Shown piece by piece: positions 52,191 to 60,517 of a DNA stretch of 64,000 nucleotides. The DNA is taken from positions 62,001-126,000 of the forward strand of contig JALSQW010000023.1 in NCBI GenBank assembly GCA_026985095.1, written 5' to 3'. The notes beneath the pieces were generated by a model. The model saw only the letters and a list, made by a program, of their open reading frames with translations. It was not told where the DNA came from and searched no databases. Made by a program: the position numbers and the translations under genes. The stretch is from Acidimicrobiia bacterium (GTDB lineage: Bacteria; Actinomycetota; Acidimicrobiia; Spongiisociales; UBA5794). Each line of letters opens with the position of its first letter. Position 1 is the first letter of the stretch.

Positions 52191-53550
52191 CACGAGACAC
52201 CGGCTGTGGTTGCCGGCGCTGATCGCAGTCCTCGCCCTGGTGGCGGCGGCATGCAGTGGAGGCGCCACCGATACCACATCGGCCGCCGGATCCACCGCGA
52301 CCACCCAAGCCGGTGGTGCGACCACCACGACGGGAGGGTCCACGGCCGGCACCGAAGCGCCCATGGAGGACGTCACCTTGACGGTGTGGTCGTGGCGACC
52401 CGAGGACGAGGACGCCTACACGGAGATCTTCGACGCCTACGAAGCCGCCAATCCCGGCGTCACCGTGGAGTTCGTTCCCTTCGTCAACACCGACTACAAC
52501 AACATCCTCTCCACGGGATTGACCGGCGAAGGCGGCCCGGATGTGGTCCAGCTCCGTGCCTACGGCGGGGTCCAACCGCTCATCGAAGCGGGTCAGCTCG
52601 TCCCGCTCGACGGCGAGATCTCGACCTTGTCCAACTTCACCGATGGAGCGTTGAAGGTCTCGACCGGCCTGAAGGACGGGCGCATCTACGGTGTGCCCTT
52701 CGCCTATCAGGCGTTCGCGGTCTTCTACAACAAGGCGATCTTCGACAGCCTCGGGCTGTCGGAGCCGACGACCTGGGACGAGTGGACGAACATCCTCGAC
52801 ACCCTGAAGGGTGCCGGGTACATCCCCATCTCCGTTCCGGCGAAGGACCCCGACACCTGGATGCTGGCGATCATCCACGACACGATCGGCGCGCCCCGTT
52901 ACGGCGGACAGGAGTTCGAGAAGGAGATCCTGGCCGGTGAGACCGACTTCACCGATCCCGACTACGTCGCCTCGATCGCGTTGATGAACGATCTGCTTCC
53001 GTACCTTCCCGACGACGTCGTCGGTGTCGGGTATCAGGACTCCAAGACGCTGTTCATCACCGAGGCCGCGGCGATGTTCATCGGAGGTTCGTTCGAGATC
53101 GGCTTCTGGCGAGACAACGCGCCGGATCTCGACCTCGGGGTGTTCGCCGTCCCAGCGCCACCCGATTCCCTCGCCCCATCGAGCACGGTGGGCTGGATGG
53201 ACGGCTCCTTCGGCGTGAACGCCAACTCCGACCACGTCGAGGAGGCCAAGAAGCTCGTCGAGTGGATGGGGTCACAGGAGTTCGGGCAGCTCTTCACCGA
53301 GAAGATCAAGCAGCTCTCACCCATCCCCGGGACGTCGCCGGAGGATCCGCTCCTGGCCGAGTTCGGCGAGCTGTACAACGCCTCGCCGGTGTCGTATCTG
53401 GATCTCGTGAACTTCCGGTTCGGGGATCCGCGAGGCGACGTGCTGCTGCGGGAAGGCATCGTCAAGATGTGGCTGGGCCAGGCGACTCCCGAGGAGGTCG
53501 CGCAGATGGTCCAGGATGGGATCTCGCAGTGGTTCACCCCTGGGGGATGA
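52177..53550 (+). CDS. ABC sugar transporter, lipoprotein binding subunit
   Basis: A 457-residue extracellular solute-binding protein of family 1. A signal peptide ends in the lipobox LVAAAC with Cys26 as lipid site, followed by a Thr/Gly/Ala-rich linker (about 27-65) and the binding fold (LTVWSWRPEDEDAYTEIFDAYEAANPG; YNNILSTGLTGEGGPDVVQL). Context with murQ and nagA suggests it takes up amino sugars from the wall. GAGGGAGGA lies before ATG. Confidence 0.92.
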   Translation: MRPHDTRHRLWLPALIAVLALVAAACSGGATDTTSAAGSTATTQAGGATTTTGGSTAGTEAPMEDVTLTVWSWRPEDEDAYTEIFDAYEAANPGVTVEFVPFVNTDYNNILSTGLTGEGGPDVVQLRAYGGVQPLIEAGQLVPLDGEISTLSNFTDGALKVSTGLKDGRIYGVPFAYQAFAVFYNKAIFDSLGLSEPTTWDEWTNILDTLKGAGYIPISVPAKDPDTWMLAIIHDTIGAPRYGGQEFEKEILAGETDFTDPDYVASIALMNDLLPYLPDDVVGVGYQDSKTLFITEAAAMFIGGSFEIGFWRDNAPDLDLGVFAVPAPPDSLAPSSTVGWMDGSFGVNANSDHVEEAKKLVEWMGSQEFGQLFTEKIKQLSPIPGTSPEDPLLAEFGELYNASPVSYLDLVNFRFGDPRGDVLLREGIVKMWLGQATPEEVAQMVQDGISQWFTPGG

Positions 53551-53557
53551 CCGGACG

Positions 53558-54523
53558 ATGACGGTGAGTCGGCCGTCGTCGAAGCGGCGAACCCGTCCCA
53601 CGCCCACCGCGGGCGTGGGACGGGCAGCGCCTCCCTGGCGCACCCTGGCCGTCTTCCTCGCTCCCGCGTTCATCCTCTACACGATCTTCCTGGTCTTCCC
53701 GCTGGCCCAGGCGCTGTTCTTCAGCCTCTTCGAGTGGAAGGGAAGCGCCCGAGGGAGCTTCGTGGGACTGCAGAACTTCGCCACGCTCTTCGGGAGGTTC
53801 CCGCTCAACGAGCAGCTGCCCCGGGCGCTCATGCACAACTCGATCTTCTTCGTGGTGACGATGATCATCCAGGTCAGCCTCGGTCTGCTGTTCGCCGTGC
53901 TGCTTCAGCGCGAGTTCCGGGGCCGGCAGTTCTTCCGCACGGTCTACGTGTTGCCGTTCATGATCAGTCCGCTGGTCGTGGGGTACGTATGGTCGTTGAT
54001 CCTCAACCCCACTTTCGGTCCGGTCAACGCGACCCTGCGGTCGCTGGGGCTCGACGGGTTGGCGCGACCATGGCTCGGCGATCCGTCGACCGCCTTCCCG
54101 ACCATCATGCTGGTCAACGTCTGGTTCTGGCTCGGGTTCCCGATGCTGTTGTTCGCCGCCGGCCTGGCGGCCATCCCCGAGGACTTCGCCGAAGCTGCGC
54201 AGGTGGATGGAGCCAACAGGTGGCAGGTGTTCCGGCACGTCACGTTCCCTCTGCTGATCCCGGTGTTCGGGACCGTGACGGTGCTCACGTTCATCCGATC
54301 GTTCAACGTCTTCGGCCTCGTGTGGTCCCTCGGTGGAGTGGACGGCGGACCCGTGGGAACCACGGACGTCCTCGGCCTGTTGTTCTACCGCACCGCGTTC
54401 CGAGGAGGAGTCGACGCGTTCGGGGTGGCCTCGGCGCTGGCGGTGATCATGTTCGCGGTCATCTTCGGCGCCGCGATCGTGTTCCGGTGGTGGTTCCACC
54501 GTCTCGAGGGGGGCCTCACGTGA
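53558..54523 (+). CDS. ABC sugar transporter permease, MalF-type
   Basis: A 321-residue permease with six membrane helices and the EAA loop EDFAEAAQVDGANRWQVFRHVTFP (about residues 220-243) that contacts the ATPase. The first helix is LAVFLAPAFILYTIFLVFPL. It starts 7 bases after the binding-protein gene; the second permease overlaps it by GTGA. Like CUT1 systems it forms a heterodimer with the next protein. Confidence 0.92.
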   Translation: MTVSRPSSKRRTRPTPTAGVGRAAPPWRTLAVFLAPAFILYTIFLVFPLAQALFFSLFEWKGSARGSFVGLQNFATLFGRFPLNEQLPRALMHNSIFFVVTMIIQVSLGLLFAVLLQREFRGRQFFRTVYVLPFMISPLVVGYVWSLILNPTFGPVNATLRSLGLDGLARPWLGDPSTAFPTIMLVNVWFWLGFPMLLFAAGLAAIPEDFAEAAQVDGANRWQVFRHVTFPLLIPVFGTVTVLTFIRSFNVFGLVWSLGGVDGGPVGTTDVLGLLFYRTAFRGGVDAFGVASALAVIMFAVIFGAAIVFRWWFHRLEGGLT

Positions 54524-55383
54524 CCGCCGGAGCGACGTCGCTGCGCCGCCGTTCGCGGTCGCGTCGCACGCCTGCGGGGGCCGCGATCTCGGTGCTCCTC
54601 TGGGGATACGCGGTGGTCGTCATCGCTCCGCTCATGCTGGTGGTGTTCAACTCCATGCGTCCGACCCGGGAGATCTTCCGGGACCCCATCGCGCTTCCCG
54701 GGTCGATCAATCTCGACAGCTATGTGACCGCATGGAACGAGGCCAGCTTCAGCACCTACTTCTGGAACTCACTGTTCATCACCGTGGCCTCGGTGGTGTT
54801 GGCGACGGCCACCTCGGTCATGGCGGCCTACGTCCTGGGGAGGTACCGCTTCCGCGGCAGCTCCGTGTTGGCGATCTTCTTCCTTTCGGGGCTGTTGCTG
54901 CCGTTCCGATTGGCCATCTTGCCCCTGTTCCTGCTCCTCCAGAACCTGGGGCTGGTCGACACCCGCGCCGGGCTGATCCTCGTCTACGCCGCCACCGGGA
55001 TCCCCTTCTCGGTGTTCATCCTGTCGGCGTACTTCCGGCAACTCCCGGGCGAACTGACCGAGGCTGCCCGCATCGACGGGGCGAACGAGTTCGTCATCTT
55101 CGGCCGGGTCATGTTCCCATTGGTGCGTCCAGCATTGGCGACGGTCGCGGTCTTCCAGTTCGTCCCGCTGTGGAACGACTTCTTCTTCCCCCTCGTGCTC
55201 CTCCGATCATCCGAGAAGTGGACCCTTCCGGTGGGCATGACGCGGTTCTTCGGCGAGTTCCAGACGGACTGGTCGACGTTGTTCGCCGGCATCCTCATCA
55301 CCACCTTGCCGCTCGTGGCGCTCTTCTTGGTCGCGACGAAGCAGATCATCGCCGGGTTGACCGCAGGCGTCGGCAAGATCTGA
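54520..55383 (+). CDS. ABC sugar transporter permease, MalG-type
   Basis: A 287-residue permease with about six membrane helices and the EAA loop GELTEAARIDGANEFVIFGRVMFP. The basic N-terminus (LRRRSRSRRT) places the start inside. The system has binding protein and two permeases but no ATPase gene, so it probably shares an MsiK/UgpC-type ATPase encoded elsewhere. nagA begins 2 bases after its stop. Confidence 0.92.
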   Translation: MTAGATSLRRRSRSRRTPAGAAISVLLWGYAVVVIAPLMLVVFNSMRPTREIFRDPIALPGSINLDSYVTAWNEASFSTYFWNSLFITVASVVLATATSVMAAYVLGRYRFRGSSVLAIFFLSGLLLPFRLAILPLFLLLQNLGLVDTRAGLILVYAATGIPFSVFILSAYFRQLPGELTEAARIDGANEFVIFGRVMFPLVRPALATVAVFQFVPLWNDFFFPLVLLRSSEKWTLPVGMTRFFGEFQTDWSTLFAGILITTLPLVALFLVATKQIIAGLTAGVGKI

Positions 55384-55385
55384 CC

Positions 55386-56579
55386 ATGGACCGCGCCATT
55401 GCTCCCCGTGGGGACCGCCTCGTGGTCGTGGGCGGCCGCGTGCTGTCGGCCGGCGGACTCGTCGATGCCGACGTGCTGATCGAAGACGGTCGGATCCGTG
55501 CCGTCGCCTCGGAGGTGCCGCGCCGGGGTCGTGTCCTGGACGCCGAGGGATGCGTGGTGGCTCCCGGCCTCGTCGACCTGCAGATCAACGGAGGATTCGG
55601 TCACGACTTCACGAGCGACCCGGCCTCGATCTGGGCGGTCGGCGCGCTGCTCCCGTCGTTCGGCGTGACGGCGTTCCTCCCGACGATCATCACCGCCGCG
55701 GAAGGGGCCGTCGACGGGGCGCGGTCGGCCCTCGCGGCGGGCCCGCCGGTGGGCTACGCGGGAGCGCAGCCGCTGGGTCTCCATCTGGAAGGGCCTGCGA
55801 TCTCGCCCCGCCGACGCGGAACCCACGATCGACGGTTCCTTCGGGAACCGCGGGCGGAGTGGGCCCGGGAGTGGGACCCCGACCGGCACGTCCGTATGGT
55901 CACGCTGGCCCCCGAGCTCCCCGGCGCCCTCCCGCTCATCGCGGCGCTCGGGGCCGCGGGGGTGGTCGTGGCCGTCGGACACACCGATGCCTCCTACGAC
56001 CAGACACGGGAAGCCATCGAGGCGGGAGCGACCGCGGCCACCCACGTCTTCAACGCCATGCCCCCACTGCACCATCGTCGGCCCGGAGCGGTAGGGGCGG
56101 TGCTGACCGCCTCCGAGGTGACCGTGGGGACCATCGTCGACGGGATCCATCTGCATCCGGCGATCGTGCGACTGGTGTGGGAGATGAAGGGACCCGATCG
56201 TTTCGTGCTCGTCACCGACGCCGTGGCCGTCATGGGATCGTCGCCGGGCACGTACCGGCTGGGCGGCATCGAGGTGACCGCCACCGAGGACGGGCCGCGC
56301 AATCCCGACGGTGGGCTCGCCGGGAGCGCGCTGACGCTCGACGAGGCGATCCGGAACCTGGTCGAGTTCACGGGTTGCTCGATCGCCGAGGCCATCGCCG
56401 CGGCCTCCACCAATCCGGCCCGGCTCGTCGGGGATCGCCACCGCGGCACGGTCGCGATCGGCGCCCGCGGTGATCTCGTGGTTCTCGATGCGGAGCTTCG
56501 CGTCCGGGCGACCGTCGTGGGAGGCGACGTGGTCGATGCCGACCCGAGATCCGGTGCGGGGTCTCCGCCGGTGCCATGA
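55386..56579 (+). CDS. nagA: N-acetylglucosamine-6-phosphate deacetylase
   Basis: A 397-residue NagA that turns GlcNAc-6-phosphate into glucosamine-6-phosphate. Family motifs: VAPGLVDLQINGGFGHDF, HLEGPAISP (metal Glu), VAVGHTDASYDQ (His), ATHVFNAMPPLHHRRPG (second His) and VLVTDAVAVMG (catalytic Asp). Length is normal. It overlaps the SIS gene by ATGA and receives the product of MurQ or of the kinase. Confidence 0.95.
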   Translation: MDRAIAPRGDRLVVVGGRVLSAGGLVDADVLIEDGRIRAVASEVPRRGRVLDAEGCVVAPGLVDLQINGGFGHDFTSDPASIWAVGALLPSFGVTAFLPTIITAAEGAVDGARSALAAGPPVGYAGAQPLGLHLEGPAISPRRRGTHDRRFLREPRAEWAREWDPDRHVRMVTLAPELPGALPLIAALGAAGVVVAVGHTDASYDQTREAIEAGATAATHVFNAMPPLHHRRPGAVGAVLTASEVTVGTIVDGIHLHPAIVRLVWEMKGPDRFVLVTDAVAVMGSSPGTYRLGGIEVTATEDGPRNPDGGLAGSALTLDEAIRNLVEFTGCSIAEAIAAASTNPARLVGDRHRGTVAIGARGDLVVLDAELRVRATVVGGDVVDADPRSGAGSPPVP

Positions 56580-57601
56580 CGCTGTGGGAGGAGATCCATC
56601 AGCAGCCCGAGACCCTGCAGCGGTTGGCCGCCACAGGCCGATCCACTGCGGAGGAGGTCGCTCGCTACATCCACTCGACCTCGCCGGCGTTCGTCGTCAT
56701 CGCCGCCCGCGGAACCTCCGACAACGCGGCCCGCTATGCCAAGTATCTCTGGGGTGCCCGCAACGGCATGGTCGTGGCCCTGGCGGCCCCGTCCCTGATC
56801 TCGACCCCCGGACCGCCGCCGAGGTTGGCGGGAGGCCTCGTGGTGGCCATCTCCCAGTCGGGTCGGTCTCCCGATGTCGTGGGGGTCGTCGAGGAGGCTG
56901 CGGCACAGGGTCGGCCGACGGTCGCCATCACCAACGACCCGGGTTCACCGCTCGCTGCCGCCGCAGAGGTGTGCTTCGACCTCGGGGTCGGCGAGGAGCG
57001 ATCGATCGCGGCCACCAAGACCTACACAGCCGAGCTGGCTGCCGTCGCCCTCGTGTCGGATGCCCTCCGAGGTGAGGTGGCCACGCTGGATGCGGTCCCG
57101 CGATCCGTCGAGTCGGTGCTCGCCGACTCGGCGTCCATCGCGGGGGTCGCGGAGGCCTTCGCGCGGGATCGGTTCGCTGCCGTGCTGGGTCGCGGCGTCC
57201 ACTACGCCACTGCGTTCGAATGGGCCCTCAAGCTTCAGGAGTTGGCGTCGGTCCTCGCCCATGCGTACTCGACCGCGGATTTCGCCCACGGTCCACTCGC
57301 CTTGGTCACGAGGGGCTTCCCGGTCCTCGCCGTGACCTCGGCCGGCCCGCTCCACGCCCGGGCGCGAGCGCTGCTCGAACGTGTGAGTGCCGAGCTCGGG
57401 GGGCGTCTCGCGGTGATCTCCGACGACAGGTCGATGGGGGACCTGGCGGAGGGCTCGATCGTCATCCCGGTGGTGGCCGAGTGGCTCAGCCCGATCGTGG
57501 CCACGGTCGCCGCACAGCTCTTCACCTACCACCTGACCGTGGCCAAGGGGTCCGACCCGGACGCTCCTCCGACCATCGCGAAGGTCACCGAGACCCTGTG
57601 A
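56576..57601 (+). CDS. SIS-domain glucosamine-6-phosphate deaminase (GlmS-like)
   Basis: A 341-residue protein equal to the isomerase half of GlmS, with two SIS domains and no glutaminase part. Motifs: AARGTSDNAARYAKY (about 44-58), VAISQSGRSPDVVGV, ITNDPGSPLA, SIAATKTYTAEL and the C-terminal TVAKGSDPDAPPTIAKVTETL. In sugar operons such proteins (NagB-II/AgaS type) deaminate glucosamine-6-phosphate to fructose-6-phosphate. No classical nagB is nearby, so this likely completes the pathway. Confidence 0.88.
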   Translation: MTLWEEIHQQPETLQRLAATGRSTAEEVARYIHSTSPAFVVIAARGTSDNAARYAKYLWGARNGMVVALAAPSLISTPGPPPRLAGGLVVAISQSGRSPDVVGVVEEAAAQGRPTVAITNDPGSPLAAAAEVCFDLGVGEERSIAATKTYTAELAAVALVSDALRGEVATLDAVPRSVESVLADSASIAGVAEAFARDRFAAVLGRGVHYATAFEWALKLQELASVLAHAYSTADFAHGPLALVTRGFPVLAVTSAGPLHARARALLERVSAELGGRLAVISDDRSMGDLAEGSIVIPVVAEWLSPIVATVAAQLFTYHLTVAKGSDPDAPPTIAKVTETL

Positions 57602-57663
57602 GCGGTGGCGTTGGAGCGTCGGGGTCCTCGGCGTCCTCGGCGTTCATCACGCTCGAAGGGCAC

Positions 57664-57669
57664 TAGCGT
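57664..57669 (+). promoter_or_regulatory. -10 box for leaderless HAD transcript
   Basis: TAGCGT (TAnnnT) ends 7 bases before the ATG of the HAD gene that follows the amino-sugar operon. It suggests this gene can be transcribed by itself, without a leader. Confidence 0.45.
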
Positions 57670-57676
57670 GCCGCCG

Positions 57677-58288
57677 ATGGGCATTCACGGTTTGCTGCTC
57701 GACCTCGACCGGACCCTCGTCGACGTCCAGTCGTTCACCGACTACGAAGCGGCGGTGGCCGATCTCGAGGCCCGGTTCGGGGAGCTGCCCGGCTCGGACA
57801 TCCCCGAGACGTACTGGCGTCCGGCGACGCTGCGAGCCATGGAGGTGTTGGTGGCGTGGGCGGGTGATCCGCGTTGGCAGGAGGCGTCGGACCTCATCGA
57901 GGCCCACGAGCTGGCGGCGGTGGAGGTGTCGACGCCGATGCCCGGGGTGGAACGGTTCGTCACCACCATCGCCGGGATCCCGACGATGGTGGTGACGTTG
58001 ATGGGGCCGACCGCGGCCCGAGCCGCACTCGATCGTCACGGCATCGACCTGCCGGTCGTCGGCCGTCGCGTGGACCTACGGCCGAAGCCCTCCCCCGACC
58101 AGCTCCTGGCCGCGGCGGAGCTGCTGGGCGTCGATGCGTCGTCGTGCACGATGGTCGGGGACAGTTCGTGGGATCACGGAGCGGCGACGGCGGCCGGTTG
58201 CCGGTTCGTCGGTGTCGGCTCCACGGACTTCGGTCCGGGGGTCACCGTCGTCGACGACCTCGCCGCCGCTCTCGACGCCTTGGGGTGA
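57677..58288 (+). CDS. HAD-superfamily phosphatase-like protein
   Basis: A 203-residue HAD hydrolase. Motif I is LLLDLDRTLVD at residues 5-15, motif III lies in RPKPSPDQLLAAAELLG, and motif IV is MVGDSSWDHGAATAAG. It lies 75 bases after the amino-sugar operon and may act on a sugar phosphate, but nothing in the sequence shows the substrate. A GTG 9 bases upstream is an alternative start; the leaderless -10 box favours the ATG. Confidence 0.83.
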   Translation: MGIHGLLLDLDRTLVDVQSFTDYEAAVADLEARFGELPGSDIPETYWRPATLRAMEVLVAWAGDPRWQEASDLIEAHELAAVEVSTPMPGVERFVTTIAGIPTMVVTLMGPTAARAALDRHGIDLPVVGRRVDLRPKPSPDQLLAAAELLGVDASSCTMVGDSSWDHGAATAAGCRFVGVGSTDFGPGVTVVDDLAAALDALG

Positions 58289-58404
58289 GTGGCGCTCCTG
58301 GGAGATGGTGCCCGCGGATGGGTGGGCACCGATGGAAGATGACGGGCTCCTGCTCGACGCCGCGGTGCCGACGGCCGCTCGGGGCATGCGCATCGCGGCT
58401 CGGA

Positions 58405-58767
58405 TCACCCCTCGTCGTGGGCAGCCTCGAGCAACACCTCGCGCATCGAGCGGCGAGGCGGCGGGGGCGGGACGAGGACCCGCACGACGCCGTCGAGGAC
58501 CTCGACGCGGCGTTCGGGCAGGACGACGTCGGGCGCCCCGAGACGGCGGCCGTCGACGAGGTCGAAGCGCCACCAGTGCAGCGGACAGGTCACGACGCCG
58601 TCGACGACCCGGCCCGCAGCCAGCGACCCGCCCCGATGAGGGCAGGCGTCACGGCGGGCGACGACCCCATCGCCGACGCGGAACACGGCGACGCCCTCGA
58701 CGCACACTCCGGTGTCGAGGGGCAGCTCCTCGAGGGGTCCGACCTCCACCCAGGTGCCGTCATCCAT
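58405..58767 (-). CDS. Rieske [2Fe-2S] ferredoxin
   Basis: A 120-residue Rieske protein. The cluster ligands are Cys42-x-His44 in CPHRGG and Cys61-x2-His64 in CPLHWWRFD. Its size matches the ferredoxin of ring-hydroxylating dioxygenases or a nitrite-reductase small-subunit type. It is the last gene of the leftward meta-cleavage operon and overlaps the tautomerase gene by 8 bases, suggesting an electron carrier for an aromatic oxygenase encoded elsewhere. Confidence 0.88.
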   Translation of the reverse strand: MDDGTWVEVGPLEELPLDTGVCVEGVAVFRVGDGVVARRDACPHRGGSLAAGRVVDGVVTCPLHWWRFDLVDGRRLGAPDVVLPERRVEVLDGVVRVLVPPPPPRRSMREVLLEAAHDEG

Positions 58768-58978
58768 CGCCGGATCCGGCCTCCCGGCGACGCTTCACCT
58801 CCGGATACGGGACCCCGCCGATCCCGTACTGGTGGGGCGCCATCTCGTTGACGATCACCCGCACGGTCTCGATCGGGGCCGGCAGCGACACGGCGATCGC
58901 CTCCGACACCGCCGCGATCATCCGCTCGACCTGCTCGGGTTCCCGTCCCTCCATGATGTCGATGTGCACCAGCGGCAC
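58760..58978 (-). CDS. 4-oxalocrotonate tautomerase family protein
   Basis: A 72-residue tautomerase. After removal of Met the catalytic Pro is N-terminal; Arg11 and Arg39 of the classical enzyme are kept, and the position of Phe50 is Tyr. It would isomerise 2-hydroxymuconate to 2-oxo-3-hexenedioate in the dehydrogenase branch of catechol meta-cleavage. It ends inside the Rieske gene and begins 1 base after the upstream gene's stop. Confidence 0.85.
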   Translation of the reverse strand: MPLVHIDIMEGREPEQVERMIAAVSEAIAVSLPAPIETVRVIVNEMAPHQYGIGGVPYPEVKRRREAGSGDG

Positions 58979-58979
58979 G

Positions 58980-59747
58980 TCACACCTCCCTCGTCCGCAG
59001 CTCCACCGTACCGACCCGATCGATCGTGCAGCGCACCACCATGCCGGGGCGGAGGTCCACGGGTCGGGTCAACCCGCCGGAGATGACCAGCGTACCCGGC
59101 TCCACTGCCCGGCCCTCCGCAGCCAGACGTCGGGCCGCCCACGCCACCGCCGCCGCCGGATGATCCAACACCGCCGCGCCCGCCGCCGTCGCCGCCAGCT
59201 CACCATCGACCTCGAGCACCACCCCGACCGTCCGTAGATCCGCCGGCAGGTCGACCGGATCGCCGAGCACCACCAGACCGGCCGACGAATCATCCGCGAT
59301 GTTGTCGGCGGCGAGGAACGAGAAGCCGTCGAAGCGGGAATCGACCACCTCGAGGCAGGCCATCACATGGTCGGTGGCGGACAGCACGCCGGCGGCCGAG
59401 GGATGCGGCCCCAAGCCGGAGCCGAGGACGAAGGCGATCTCGGGTTCCGCCTTCGGGTGGATCAGCTCGCCGAGATCCACCTCGCCGTCGGGCAGCACCA
59501 TGGCGTCGGTGAGGATCCCGTAGTTGGGCTCGGCGACCCCCATCGCCTCGCGCATCGCGGCGCTCGTGAACCCCAGTTTGGCGCCGACGATCCGCTCTCC
59601 TGCGGCCACCCGCAGGGCGATCCCCTCCCGCTGGACGGCGTACCCGTCGGCGGCGGTGAATCCCTCCACCCGGTCGGTGATCCGCGCCACCGTCCGGCGC
59701 TGCAGGCGAGCCTCGTGCAGCTCCGCGGCGAGGGCGGCGGCGTTCAC
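58980..59747 (-). CDS. 2-keto-4-pentenoate hydratase/oxalocrotonate decarboxylase family (copy A)
   Basis: A 255-residue fumarylacetoacetase-fold enzyme of the MhpD/DmpE/DmpH family. Metal ligands lie in KAEPEIAFVLG (two Glu) and LEVVDSRF (third Glu). KLGFTSAAMREAMGV and DHPAAAVAWAARRLA are family features. GTG overlapping the upstream stop by 4 bases sets the start. It cannot be assigned to hydratase or decarboxylase with certainty; adjacency to the tautomerase fits 4-oxalocrotonate decarboxylase. Confidence 0.85.
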   Translation of the reverse strand: MNAAALAAELHEARLQRRTVARITDRVEGFTAADGYAVQREGIALRVAAGERIVGAKLGFTSAAMREAMGVAEPNYGILTDAMVLPDGEVDLGELIHPKAEPEIAFVLGSGLGPHPSAAGVLSATDHVMACLEVVDSRFDGFSFLAADNIADDSSAGLVVLGDPVDLPADLRTVGVVLEVDGELAATAAGAAVLDHPAAAVAWAARRLAAEGRAVEPGTLVISGGLTRPVDLRPGMVVRCTIDRVGTVELRTREV

Positions 59748-60517
59748 GTCGCTCGGAGCCCCACCGACCCGAGGCGGTCGATCTCGACGGTCACGTGATC
59801 GCCCGGCTGCATCGGGACGGCCGCCGTCAACGCCCCCGACAGCACCCACATCCCGGCTGCCAGCATCCCGCCGCGGGCCGAGACCTTCCGCGCCGCCCAC
59901 GCCACCGCGGCGGCCGGATGATCCAGCGACGCCGCCCCCGCCGCCGTCGCCGCCAGCACGCCGTTGCGCCGGAACACGCACCCCAGGGTCCGCAGGTCGA
60001 GTCCCGCCGGGTCCCTCAACGTGGCACCCACCAGATAGCGGCCCGCCGACGAGTTGTCCGCCGCCACGTCGGGCAACGTGAACCGGTAGCCGGTGAAGCG
60101 CGAATCGAGCACGTCGATGGCGGGCGCTACCGCGGCGGTCGCCGCCAGCACGTCGGCGGCGGTCACCGCAGGTCCCGCCAGGTCCCGGCCGAGGAGGAAG
60201 GCGATCTCCGGCTCGGCCCGGGGCTGGATCAGGGTGTCGGTCGCCAGCGGTTCCCCGACGTCGAGGGCCATCGAGGCCGTCAACCAGCCGTACAACGGCT
60301 CGGTGACCTGCATCTGGGTCTGTTTGGCCCGACTCGTCAACCCCAGCTTCAGCGCCGTCACCGGATCCCCCGCCGCCTCGTAACGGGCGACCACCACGTC
60401 CTGGATCTCGTAGGCGGCGTCCACGGTCAGTTCCGGCAAGTCCGCGGTCAGCGGCGTGATCGCCTCGCGGCGGCCGATCGCGTCCCAGAGCCGGTCGGCA
60501 GCGGCCTGGAGGTCCAT
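59744..60517 (-). CDS. 2-keto-4-pentenoate hydratase/decarboxylase family (copy B)
   Basis: A 257-residue paralogue of the neighbouring enzyme. It has KLGLTSRAKQTQMQV, RAEPEIAFLLG with the paired Glu ligands and DHPAAAVAWAARKV, but the third ligand site reads IDVLDSRF, with Asp in place of Glu. That change may shift metal binding or mark another substrate. ATG shares one base with the aldolase stop (TGATG). Confidence 0.85.
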   Translation of the reverse strand: MDLQAAADRLWDAIGRREAITPLTADLPELTVDAAYEIQDVVVARYEAAGDPVTALKLGLTSRAKQTQMQVTEPLYGWLTASMALDVGEPLATDTLIQPRAEPEIAFLLGRDLAGPAVTAADVLAATAAVAPAIDVLDSRFTGYRFTLPDVAADNSSAGRYLVGATLRDPAGLDLRTLGCVFRRNGVLAATAAGAASLDHPAAAVAWAARKVSARGGMLAAGMWVLSGALTAAVPMQPGDHVTVEIDRLGSVGLRAT

